In this document: positions 46,286 through 56,142 of the stretch, piece after piece | Numbering within the stretch: the first letter of the stretch is position 1 | Layout of the letters: every line of letters starts with the position of its first letter | Origin: Alviniconcha marisindica | Lineage: Eukaryota > Mollusca > Gastropoda > Provannidae | Length of the DNA: 64,000 nt | NCBI GenBank assembly: GCA_018857735.1 | Contig: JABMCL010003054.1 | Location: forward strand, 560,001 to 624,000 | Direction of reading: 5' to 3' | Made by a program: the position numbers and the translations under genes | The notes under the pieces: model-generated | Databases searched by the model: none | What the model was told of the DNA's origin: nothing | What the model saw: the letters and a program-made list of their open reading frames with translations, nothing else

Positions 46286-49200
46286 CATTTAAAGTAGGTC
46301 TTGCCCTTTTAGCTTCTTTCATTGGAATTGCTCGTAGTCGTTGTTACTCAACTTCTTGTGGTTTTCCATTTGAGGGATCTTAAGAGTTAAGGTGTATGTG
46401 GTTTATATTCAAGTTTTGTCCAATGCACCCAGCTCTGCTTCTCTTAGTGGTAGCACTTTATAAATAGTTGTGTCATTGTTGCTATTTTTGGCCTGGGTTT
46501 CTCAGCGGAAGTGGACCAGCCAGACCAGTCGGTGGTGAGGGTTGGCAGCATGGTGACACCAGTGCCCCCTGGTGTTGCACTGGGGAAAGCCCTGGACTAC
46601 ACGGACGGACCGCTCTGTGTTCAGGTGGAGGAGTGCTCCCGCCAGTTCTACAACCTCAACAAGGACAAGGTCGGTCTGCTTCGTCTTGTCAGCATTGCTC
46701 TCATCTGTACTGTGAAAGTAGCTAATGATAATAATATTGGGGTCTTGGAGTACAGTCCCCTTTATGAGGTAAGTGGTAGGAGCAGCCAGTGACAGTAATA
46801 TTGCAGCCTTAGAGTGCCGTTTCTAAGGTAAGCTGTAGGAATGGCAAATGATAATAATGTTGGGGTTTTAGATGTTAGACTTAGAGCACCCTTTCTGAGG
46901 TATGCCGTAGGCATGGCAAATGATAATAATATTGGGGTCTTAGAGCACACTTTCTGAGGTAAGCCGTAGGCATGGCAAATGATAATAATACTGGGGTCTT
47001 AGAGCACCCTTTTTGAGGTAAGCCGTAGGCATGGCAAATGATAATAATATCAGATTTTAGAGCACCCTTTCTGAGGTATGCCCTCGTGCGTAGGAGGGCA
47101 AATGATGATAATATTGTGGTCTTAGAGCGCCCTTTCTGAGGTAGACCGTAGGTTTGGCAAATGATAACAATATTGTGGTCTTGGAGCACCCTTTCTGAGG
47201 TAAGCCAACGGAGTGGCAAATGATAATAATATTGAGGCCTTCGAGCCTCCTTTCTGAGGTAAGCTGTAGTATGGCAAATGATAACAACATTGGGTCTTAG
47301 AGCACCCTTTCTGAGGTAAGCTGTAGCATGGCAAATGATAACAATATTGGGTCTTACAGCACCCTTTCTGAGGTAAGCTGTAGCATGGCAAATGATAACA
47401 ATATTGGGTCTTACAGCCTCCTTTCTGAGGTAAGCTGTAGCATGGCAAATGATAACAATATTGGGTCTTACAGCCTCCTTTCTGAGGTAAGCTGTAGCAT
47501 GGCAAATGATAACAATATTGGGTCTTACAGCCTCCTTTCTGAGGTAAGCTGTAGCATGGCAAATGATAACAATATTGGGTCTTACAGCCTCCTTTCTGAG
47601 GTAAGCTGTAGCATGGCAAATGATAACAATATTGGGTCTTACAGCCTCCTTTCTGAGGTAAGCTGTAGCATGGCAAATGATAATAATATTGGGTCTTACA
47701 GCACCCTTTCTGAGATAAGCCCTCAGAGGGCAAATGATAATAATATTGGGGTCTTGGAGTGCCCTTTCTGAGGTAAGCTGTAGCATGGCAAATGATAATA
47801 ATATTGGGTCTTACAGCACCCTTTCTGAGGTAAGCTGTAGCATGGCAAATGATAATAATATTGGGTCTTACAGCACCCTTTCTGAGATAAGCCCTTAGAG
47901 GGCAAATGATAATAATATTGGGGTCTTGGAGTGCCCTTTCTGAGGTAAGCTGTAGCATGGCAAATGATAATAATATTAGGTCTTAGAGCACCCTTTTTAG
48001 GTAAGCCCTCACACGCAGGAGGGCAAATAATAATAATATTGGGGTCTTGGAGCCCCCTTTCTGAGGTAAGCCGTAGGCTTGGCAAATGATAATAATATTG
48101 GGGTCTTAGAGCGCCGTTTCTGAGGTAAACCGTAGGAGTGGCAAATGATAATAATATTAGATCTTAGAGCACCCTTTCTGAGGTAAGCCCTCATGCGTAG
48201 GAGGGCACATGATGATATTGTGGTCTTAGAGCGCCCTTTCTGAGGTAGACCGTAGGAGTGGCAAATGATAATAATTTTGGGGCCTTGGAACCTCCTTTCT
48301 GGAGTAAGCTGTAGGCCTGGGAAATGATAATGATATTGCTGTCTTAGAGCACCCTTTCTGAGGGTAAAGCCGTCACACGTACATTTCACTATCAAGCTTA
48401 AACAGTGGACATCAAAACACACAATATTAACGTACACAAATTTGTAATCAGTATTTAATAATAATAATAATAGATCATTTTTGTATAGCGCTATTCTCTG
48501 GTGTACCCAAACTCACTGCGCTTTACAACATTCTCCGACATTTTCTAAGTTTCACAAACATAATACATATAATTATGACAACTAACAATGTATAATATAC
48601 AAGTACATGTGCCATATGAGAAACAGCAATATATAAAGAAAATGAATCATTATATTACTACCTACCCATAATTCCATCTTGTAATGTATCATCGTATGCT
48701 ATCCTAAAAGGCAACCAAAATAAAAGACATAAAGTTTTAAATGCTTGATGATGATGCCAGAAACAAAATATGGATGATGTGTTTGTGCAATTGAACAGTA
48801 ACATCATTAAAAAACAACAACACAAAACTTGAAGAAATGTTTTTTTCTTTCCTTTTTTGTCAAAGGTAACTTGTGGGATTAAGAACTGTTGTGTTCTTTT
48901 CTGTTGTGAACAGTTTAATTACACTTTTTGGCCCCAGATTCATGTCATAGCCTTGAACACTGTCAGCCGGTAGACAGGTCTGAATTTTCAGTACTGAAGC
49001 GAAAGTTTAGAATTTGGTATTTGGATTACTTCAGTTAGTGAGTTTACCATGTTTTGTAAATTGGTGGATTGTCCTGTGCCATGTTTTGTGAATTGGTAGA
49101 TTGTTCTTTACCATGTTTTATAAATTGTTGCATTGTCCTTTACCAAGTATTTTTGAAATGGTAGAATGTCCTTTACCATGTTTTGAAAAGTGGTGGACTG

Positions 49201-52200
49201 TTCTTTACTATGATTTGTAAATTGATCAGGTTTTTGGGTTGTTGTTTTTACCATATTTTGTAAAGTGGTAGACTGTCCTTTGCCATGTTTTGGTAAAGTA
49301 GTGGACTGTTATTTACCACATTTGGTAAGTTATCAGTTTATTTTATTTTATATTTTATGCATGTGTGTTTGTTTTTACACTGTGTTTTGTAAATTGTTAC
49401 GTTGCTTTTTAACAATATTTTGTGAATTGTTTGTGTTCCAGTCGTACCGCATGATCGGGATACCACGAGGCCAAGCCCTCATCATCAACGTCAACGAAGT
49501 ATCAGAGAAGCCCCCTCGACGAGGCACGGACATCGATCGGGACAACCTCAACAACCTGCTGACCCAGCTACACTTCCAGGTCACCATCTATAATGATAAC
49601 GACGACCTCACCGCTCTGGTAAGTGTGTCAACATTATGCAGTTTTTTGGGGTGTTTTTTTGGTCAGTAGATGAAATTCCTCCAACGGAGTAGAAGGAGGG
49701 GTTATTGTGTGTGTGTGCATTATTAAATTAGGCTGTGTTTTATTGTTGTAATGTTTCACAGATAGCGCTTCTAGCCTCACGCATGCATTTGTTATTATTG
49801 TTAAGAACAGAGAAATGTACTAAACTGTGTTTGAGTAGTACTTTCTAGGGCAGTGTTTTGACAGCCAATTTTTGAATTTCCACTGAAACTAGTATCTCTT
49901 GTGGTTCGAATAGACCCCTTTCATTTATCTTGCTGTTGCACAGTGACAACCACTACAAAGTTCTGCGACTTGTCCAAAGCGGACATAGGGGGAATGTGCT
50001 GTCAGTGTCACTGACTTCATGCATACTGAGATCTGACCGGACTGAATCATTTTGGTTGCCCGCAGACTTAGTAAAATTTCACGTTCATTGACTTGGTTTA
50101 CTGAGAAAGAAGCTCCAGCACCAGGCTGGCCGTTGTCATCATTTTTTATATATATTTTTTTCTCTCCTCTCAGGTGAGCAAGGTGGGGATGGGGGCTATC
50201 TGCACTTGTGATCCAAGTGCTCGCGACCCGCCTGTGTGTGTGAAGGGGGGGTTCGTGCATGTGTGTGTGTGTGTGTGCATGCAGGTGACTGAGTGTAAGG
50301 GTGTTGTATTTCAGTGTGTGTCTGTGTAGTGCGTTTCACGGTTAACTGGGTATAAAAAAAAACGAACTGTTGGATTAGACAAATAAATCGCTCCTCATCC
50401 AAACAGGGAATGGTGGAAAAGCTGCGGGAGTTTGCCGCCCGGACGGAGCACGCAAGTTCCGACGCCTGCATCATCTGCCTCCTGAGTCATGGGGAGGAAG
50501 GGTTCATGTTCGGAACGGACGGCAAAAAAATCCCGCTGGAGGAGATTTTCCTGCTGTTTGACAACCGCCACTGCCCCACCCTCCTCAACAAACCCAAGAT
50601 CTTCTTCATCCAAGCGTGTCGCGGAGGTGAGTTTGGATGGAAGTGCTGTGTTGAAGAGGTTTAAGAGGTGCTCCCGTTTTTTGACGGTGACTGCTGTGTG
50701 AGTTTCCCCAACTAACCCAAGATCTACTCCAAGTGTGTCTTGGAGGTGAGTTTTAATGGAAGCACTGTCTTGATGTTGTTGTCGATGTTGATCGCTTTTA
50801 TATAGTGCTATTCTCAAACGGACTCACTGCACTCACATGTGATTCTTTGTGAGTGACTAGCTTTTTATAGCGCCTTTTTAAATATCCACTGAAGTGGTGG
50901 ACTTACAGCGCTGACATAGGTGGTGCCAGGTGAAACTGCTGCCATCTCAGCGCGTTCTGTGTACACTGTGCAACCATGCAACATTTCACTCCATGCAAAG
51001 CCACATGCATAAGGTGCATGTGTGTTTATCTGTAATCTGCCATCTGCACTCTTGGCAGAATGACTGGGATCTTTTGCGTGCTACTGCGGTAACACAGAGG
51101 TGGAACAGATGTTGAAATGAGAGTCAGCACAGAAAGTTGACCCTGGAGAAGAAAATTATCCTGCAGAGACTTGAACCTGTGACCTTTCATTAGTTTCAAT
51201 CACGAGTCTGGCACTCTAACCACTGAGCTGTCCCCACGGTTGAAGATGTTTAGGAGGGTTTTTGTTGTTTGAGTTGACTCATTAAGATTGAATCTTTTCA
51301 GCTTACCTCATCAGATAACACTTTGACCAGAAATAGCTTCTTTTCAGCATCCTCTGGTAGTAGTATTTGATGTCCCCCACCCCCCACTCCCCAAAGCACT
51401 TTGAGTTGAAAGTGCTCTGTAAAATCCTTGTTATGATTAGTGATAGTAGCTTTATGTGGGGCCCCCCACACCCCCCTTCCCCCCTCCTTAAATCACTTCG
51501 AACTGAAAGTGCTCAGTAAAGTCCTTGTTATCATTACTGGTAGTAGCATTACGTGGTGTTTCTTCCCCTCTTAAAGTGAACTGTTTGTGGTTGTGACGCT
51601 GTCAGGTCCCTGTCATTACTGGTAGCAGCATTACGTGGTGTTTTTCCCCCTCTTAAAATGAACTGTTTGTGGTTGTGATGCTGTCAGGTCCCTGTCATTA
51701 CTGGTAGCAGCATTACGTGGTGTTTTTCCCCCTCTTAAAATGAACTGTTTCTGGTTGTGATGCTGTCAAGTCCCTGTCATTACTGGTAGTAGCATTATGT
51801 GGTGTTTTTCCCCGTCTTAAAATGAACTGTTTGTGGTTGTGACGCTGTCAGGTCCCTGTCATTACTGGGAGTAGCATTAAGTGGTGTTTTTCCCCGTCTT
51901 AAAATGAACTGTTTGTGGTTGTGACGCTGTCAGGTCCCTGTCATTACTGGGAGTAGCATTAAGTGGTGTTTTTCCCCTCTAAATGTGAACTGTTTGTGGT
52001 TGTGACGCTGTCAGGCATGCTGGACCACGGAGTGAAGGTCCAGCACGACGAGCCGGACGGGGGAACGGCGCCGGTGCACAACAACAACATGGTGCAGCAC
52101 CCCTCCATGTCCGACATGCTCATCTGCTACCCCACGCTGCAAGGTGGGTGCTGCACACCTCCTGTGCTGGGACTGAGGGGTCGGGTTGTTCAAACAGTCG

Positions 52201-55200
52201 TCTGAAAGCTCACTAGCTGCAGAGTGTGAAGGGTCAGATTGTTCAAACAATCATCTGAAAGCTCACTAGCTGCAGAGTGTGAAGGGTCGGATTGTTCAAA
52301 CAATCATCTGAAAGCTCAATAGCTGTAGAGTGTGAAGGGTCGGATTGTTCAAACAATCATCTGAAAGCTCAATAGCTGTAGAGTGTGATGGGTCAGATTG
52401 TTCAAACAATCATCTGAAAGCACAATGGCTGTAGAGTGTGAAGGGTCAGATTGTTCAAACAGTTGTCTGAAAGCTCACTAGCTGCAGAGTGTGAAGTGTG
52501 AAGGGTCGGATTGTTCAAACAATCGTCTGAAAGCTCAATAGCTGCAGAGGGTGATAGGTTGGATTGTTCAACAGTCATCTGAAAGCTCGCTAGCTGTAGA
52601 GTATGAAGTGTGAAGAGCCAGATTGTTCAAACATCTGAAAGCTCAATAGCTGTAGAGTGTGAAGGGTCAGATTGTTCAAACAATCATCTGAAAGCTCAGT
52701 AGCTGTAGAGTATGAAGTGTGAACAGCCAGATTGTTCAGTCATCTGAACACTCGAGTACTAGCTGTAGAGTGTGAAGGGTCAGATTTTTCAAACAGTTGT
52801 CTGAAAGTTCAGTAGCTGTAGAGTGTGACAGGTCAGATTGTTTAAACAATCTGAAAGCTCACTGGCTTTAAGGCGTGAAATCTGTCAAAGCCTCCTGTTG
52901 CGGTTTGTTACAAAGGGGTTTGAGGCAATTTTGTGCTGTTGAGCATTAACCGCTGAAAGACGATGCAGTTGTGGGCTTTTATTGAGATGTTGAAATGTGT
53001 TTGTTTTTTGCTTTTTCGTTTTTCATTGCTTTGAAATCAACACACAAGGGCATTAATTAGCGCTCAAAAGACGTCACACACAAACACAACAACAAAGACC
53101 TGATTCGCCTAGAGTAACTGTCACCTGGCAAGCAAAAGTAAATATGCATGGTACATAAACTCCACCAGAGGTACATCCTCTGTTGGATATTTGAAGATGT
53201 ACCTCCGGTGGAGTTTATGTACACGCATGCCAGGTGAGAGTTACCGTGGGCAACTCAGGTCTTTGTTGCTGCGTTTGTGTGCGACAGCTTTTGAGCGCTA
53301 ACTAACTCCCTTGTGTGTTGATTCTGCATGAGTGGTCAGGGCCTTGTTCCATTTTAGATTGCGTTTTCATTGTTTTCTGTTGTTAAAAAAACAAGAAGAA
53401 AAAAAAGTAACGTTAAGTTGTTATTCAGACTGCAAATATACTACACTGATTTTGTATGGCCAGGCTTCTTCCAGTTTTCAGAATGCTGTGTTGATCATAC
53501 ACAACCATGCTATTCCCTGTTTTCACACTGCCATGCTGATTGTACACAGCCAGAATGTTCTGGGGTTTTTTTTTCCTTCAGATTAATATGTTGACCATAC
53601 ATAGGATGGTGTGTCGTCAGACGTCTATGGTGATCTTGTACAACCAGGCTGTTCCCTGTTTTCAGGCTACTATGTTAACCATACACAACCAGGCTGTTCC
53701 CTGTTTTAAGGCTACTGTGTTGATCATACACAACCAGGCTGTTCCCTGTTTTGAGGCTACTGTGTTGATCGTACACAACCAGGCTGTTCCCTGTTTTCAG
53801 GCTATTATGTTGATCATACACAGCCAGGCTGTTCCCTGTTTTAAGGCTACTGTGTTGATCATTCACAGCCAGGCTGTTCCCTGTTTTAAGGCTACTATGT
53901 TGATCATACACAACCAGGCTGTTCCCTGTTTTAAGGCTACTGTGTTAATCATATGCTACCAGGCTGTTCCCTGTTTTAAGGCTACTATGTTGATCATACA
54001 CAACCAGGCTGTTCCCTGTTTTAAGGCTACTATGTTGATCATACACAACCAGGCTGTTCCCTGTTTTCAGGCTACTATGTTGATCATACACAGCCAGGCT
54101 GTTCCCTGTTCTTCAGGCTACTATGTTGATCATACACAGCCAGGCGTTCCCTGTTTTCAGGCTACTATGTTGATCATACACAACCAGGCTGTTCCCTGTT
54201 TTAAAGGGTAATATGTTGATCATACACAGCCAGGCTGTTCCCTGTTTTCAGGCTACTATGTTTTGATCATCACACCAGGCTGTTCCCTGTTTTAAGGCTA
54301 ATGTGTTGATCATACACAGCCAGGCTGTTCGTTTCCTCTTTTTTTCAAGGTTCCCTGTTTAGGCTATATGTTGATCATACACAACCAGGCTGTTCCCTGT
54401 TTTAAGGCTACTATGTTGATCATACACAGCCAGGCTGTTCCTGTTTTAGGCTACTTGTTGATCATAACACCAGGCTGTTCCCTGTTTTAGGCTAATGTTG
54501 ATCATAACAGCCAGGCTGTTCCCTGTTTTAAGGCTACTATGTTGATCATACACACCAGGCTGTTCCCTGTTTTCAGGCTACTATCGTTGATCTACACAGC
54601 GGCTGTTCTTTAGCTCTGTGTCTTCATAACGCCAGTGTCTGTCTAAGCTACTCTGTGCTCATCTCAACCAGGCTGTTCCCTCTCTTCTACTCTCTTCTGT
54701 CTCTCTCCGCTTCTCTCCTGCTTCTTCAGCTCTTTCTACTACACACCCTGTTCCCGTTCTTCTACTTTGCATCTCACTGCCCCACCTTTCCCTCTTCTCC
54801 TCCCTCTTGTCTCTCCGCCGCTGACTACCCTGTCTTCACTGAACATTGTGTCTTAACTGAATGCTGTATTGTACTGTCTTGCTGAACGCTACTGTGTTGT
54901 ATTGTCGTGCTGTCTAACTGAACATTGTGTGTTGTATTGTCGTGCTGTTTTATTGAAAGCTGTATTGTACTGTCTTACAGAACACAATGTGTTGTATTCT
55001 CATACTGTCTTACTGAACACTGTGCGTTGTATTGTCATGCAGTCTTACTGAACGCTGTATTGTACTGTCTTACAGAACACAATGTGTTGTATTCTCGTAC
55101 TGTCTTACTGAACACTGTGTCTTGTATTGTCGTGCTGTCTTACTGAACACTGGGGCTTACCAAACACTGTACTGTACTGTCTTACTGAACATTGTGTCTT

Positions 55201-56084
55201 ACTTTACGCTGTCCTGTACTGTCTTACAGAACACTATGTGTTGTATTGTCATGCTTTCTTACTGAACAATGTGTCTTACTGAATGCTGTATTGCACTCTT
55301 ACAGAACACAGTGTGTTGTATTGTCGAGCTGTCTTAATGAACATTGTGTGTTGCATTGTCATACAGTCTTATTGAACATTGTGTCTTACTTAACGCTGTA
55401 TTGCACTGTCTTACAGAACACAGTGTGTTGTATTGTCATGCTGTCTTGTTAAGCACTGTATGTTTTGTTACTGAAGTTGAACTCTGCATCTCACACAGTT
55501 CACTGTGTGTGTGTTACAGAGCACTGTATCTTCGCACTGTTTGCGTTTGCCAGGTGAACAGTGATGTGTGTTACAGAGCACTGTATCTTTGCACTGTTTG
55601 CATTTGCTTTGCCAAGTGAACAGTGACGTGTGTTACAGAGCTCTGTATCTTTGCACTGTTTGCCAGGTGAACAGTAACATGTGTTACGGAGCTCCGTATC
55701 TTTGCCCTGTTTGCCAGGTGAACAGTGATGTGTGTTATGGAGCTCTGTATCTTTGCACTGTTTGCCAGGTGAACAGTGATGTGTGTTACAGAGCTCTCTG
55801 TCTTTGCACTGTTGGCGTTTGCCATGTGCCATGTGAATAGTGATGTGTGTTAAAGAGCTCTGTATCTTTGCACTGTTTGCCAAATGAACAGTGACATGTG
55901 TTACGAAGCACTGTATCTTTGCACTGTTTGCATTTGCCAGGTGAACAGTGACGTTTCACGCAAAGTGTCTCGAACGCCTCAGTTGGAGATGGACAGAATG
56001 TCGCAGATGTCCGAGTACAAGAGCTCTCTACGACAACCATATCTCTTCTTCTTCCCCGGCATTAGCACACCCTCCATGAAATGA
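41547..56084 (+). CDS. CARD-containing initiator caspase (caspase-2/9-like), one catalytic-domain exon not found
   Basis: Coding exons 41547-41681, 43729-44650, 45948-46004 (optional), 46506-46669, 49442-49618, 50407-50626, 52015-52143 and 55941-56084 have GT-AG borders and matching phases up to exon 7. The protease would initiate apoptosis in the cytosol after CARD-driven assembly. Residues 1-94 form a CARD; 95-350 are a Ser/Ala-rich linker. The large subunit follows: PRGQALIIN, PPRRGTD (S1 arginine), CLLSHGEEG with catalytic His513, and FFIQACRGG with catalytic Cys556. PSMSDMLICYPTLQG opens the small subunit, and the last exon gives MSEYKSSLRQPYLFFFPG to the stop. Between YPTLQG and VNSDV about 35-40 residues are missing, including the S1/S2-S4 pocket motifs (SWRN, GSWF). 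Exon 7 ends in phase 1 but the last exon begins in phase 0, so an exon is lost or unassembled. I am sure of the family; the subtype is uncertain. Confidence 0.9.
41688..41885 (+). repeat. Dispersed repeat family D
   Basis: AATCAACACACGAGGGAGTT, AAAAGACGTCACAC, ACAACAAAGACCTGAGTCGC and CCACCAGAGGCACATCC match the 53-kb and 20-kb copies. It begins 7 bp inside caspase intron 1. Confidence 0.85.
41890..43020. other. Caspase intron 1 body, nothing recognisable
   Basis: AT-rich sequence without exon-like frames, RNA genes or clear repeats. Confidence 0.4.
43030..43380 (+). mobile_element. LINE C-terminal scrap in caspase intron 1
   Basis: Plus-strand text near 43,255-43,375 reads FFPALPPSPWNALPQ-like then VREAHSLVAFLKCLKTHLLSE with one frame change. 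This is the usual C-terminal end of CR1/Jockey-type RT proteins (compare WNSLPQDLR...LKTFLF at 2,804). Catalytic RT motifs are absent. A poly-G tract follows at 43,387-43,408. Confidence 0.6.
43505..43685 (+). repeat. Family C copy just before caspase exon 2
   Basis: From ATAGTTCAGGAGCTGTGTGA to GAGGACATTAAGCAACACTA, nearly identical to 6,785-6,965. It ends about 45 bp before the exon 2 acceptor. Confidence 0.9.
45610..45680. repeat. (CA)n microsatellite in caspase intron 2
   Basis: About 35 CA dinucleotides. Confidence 0.95.
45948..46004 (+). other. Candidate 57-nt cassette exon of the caspase
   Basis: ACACTTGCAG precedes and GTATGG follows a 57-nt open segment encoding TMETRKPKDLRLDANKKP. 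Both borders are phase 1, so inclusion or skipping leaves the frame unchanged, as expected for an alternative exon in the linker between CARD and protease domain. Confidence 0.5.
46210..46282. repeat. (AT)n microsatellite
   Basis: About 36 AT dinucleotides with one phase slip near 46,229. Confidence 0.95.
46715..48370. repeat. 57-bp minisatellite downstream of caspase exon 4
   Basis: About 28 copies of a unit with GGCAAATGATAA-AATATTGGG, TCTTACAGC or TCTTAGAGC, and ACCCTTTCTGAGGTAAGC. The first copy starts only about 50 bp after the exon 4 donor. The 57-bp period keeps both strands open (minus-strand frames of 278-301 codons), which I do not regard as genes. Every unit carries CTGAGGTAAG, close to a consensus 5' splice site. 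Confidence 0.95.
48465..48560. repeat. (AAT)n plus GCGCT-type repeat scrap
   Basis: AATAATAATAATAGATCA, then GTATAGCGCTATTCTCTGG and CTCACTGCGCTTTACAAC, as at 56,555 and the left ends of the family A SINEs. Confidence 0.55.
49035..49440. repeat. ~40-bp minisatellite abutting caspase exon 5
   Basis: Eight or more decayed copies of TTTACCATGTTTTGTAAATTGGTGGATTGTCC. The last recognisable piece (TTTTGTGAATTGTTTGTG) merges into the exon 5 acceptor TTCCAG at 49,441. Confidence 0.75.
50650..50775 (+). pseudogene. Partial tandem copy of the 3' end of caspase exon 6
   Basis: At 50,711-50,775, AACCCAAGATCTACTCCAAG, TGTGTCTTGGAGGTGAGTTT and ATGGAAGCACTGTCTTGA repeat the exon 6 end and its donor (50,590-50,650: AACCCAAGATCTTCTTCATC, CGTGTCGCGGAGGTGAGTTT). 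The copy has lost the catalytic QACRG codons' frame, so it is a pseudo-exon. Confidence 0.75.
50785..51240 (-). mobile_element. tRNA-derived SINE (family A), full length
   Basis: Minus-strand tRNA head at about 51,165-51,237 (box B complement near GAGACTTGAACCTGTGACC, box A complement near CTCTAACCACTGAGCTGTCC). The body to the left has GGTGCATGTGTG, CTGCCATCTCAGCG and TTTTATATAGTGCTATTCTC. Confidence 0.85.
51522..52014. repeat. 82-bp minisatellite ending exactly at caspase exon 7
   Basis: Six copies of the unit GTCCCTGTCATTACTGG, GTAGCATTACGTGGTGTTTT, CCCCCTCTTAAAATGAACTG and TTTGTGGTTGTGACGCTGTCAG have starts at about 51,523, 51,605, 51,687, 51,769, 51,850 and 51,932. The sixth ends at 52,014, the AG acceptor of exon 7. 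More decayed copies may begin near 51,350. Confidence 0.9.
52165..52870. repeat. ~59-bp minisatellite just after caspase exon 7
   Basis: About 12 copies of GGGTCRGATTGTTCAAACAATCATCTGAAAGCTC and ACTAGCTGTAGAGTGTGA. The first begins about 30 bp after the exon 7 donor. Each unit contains an inverted pair GATTGTTC/GAACAATC-type core. Confidence 0.9.
53036..53335. repeat. Head-to-head pair of family D copies (foldback)
   Basis: The left arm (53,036-53,176) runs ATCAACACACAAGGGCATTA, GCGCTCAAAAGACGTCACAC, AAAGACCTGATTCGC, CTCCACCAGAGGTACATC. The right arm (53,190-53,327) runs the reverse complement back to TGTGTGTTGATTCTGC. The arms differ at several sites, so this is an old foldback or two insertions. 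Confidence 0.85.
53440..54640. repeat. 45-bp minisatellite in the caspase last intron
   Basis: About 25 copies of TTGATCATACACAACCAGGC, TGTTCCCTGTTTTMAGGCTA, CTATG. Copies at 53,640-54,200 are regular and keep a 223-codon frame open. From about 54,200 copies show many 1-4-base deletions and insertions, such as lost bases in CATCACACC and CATAACAGCC. Confidence 0.95.
54641..54850. other. CT-rich non-coding stretch
   Basis: Pyrimidine-rich sequence with no repeat unit. The expected missing caspase exon (SWRN...GSWF) is not here in any frame. Confidence 0.5.
54851..55485. repeat. ~33-36-bp minisatellite
   Basis: About 18 copies of CTGTCTTACTGAACACTGTG, TSTTGTATTGTCRTG. Some units read CTGTCTTACAGAACAC, a splice-acceptor-like string. 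Confidence 0.9.
55490..55940. repeat. ~53-60-bp minisatellite carrying the terminal exon acceptor
   Basis: Seven to eight copies of GTGTTACAGAGCTCTGTATC, TTTGCACTGTTTGCCAG, GTGAACAGTGAYGT. The last CCAG is the acceptor of the caspase terminal exon, whose first bases GTGAACAGTGACGT are the repeat sequence itself. Confidence 0.95.
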
Positions 56085-56142
56085 AGGCAAAGGTATACAT
56101 GTACTGGTGGTGTTGTTGATCGCAATTCTCGACTCTCTGATT

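Noticed and set aside
46881..47958. Long minus-strand frames (278 and 301 codons) and a 147-codon plus-strand frame
   Set aside because: They are translations of a 57-bp tandem repeat. The period, not selection, keeps them open, and both strands are open at once.
53540..54211. 223-codon repetitive frame
   Set aside because: 45-bp minisatellite inside the caspase last intron. It breaks wherever the array has indels.
54655..54885. Ser/Leu-rich ORF before the terminal caspase exon
   Set aside because: It comes from CT-rich sequence and does not contain the missing SWRN/GSWF residues.
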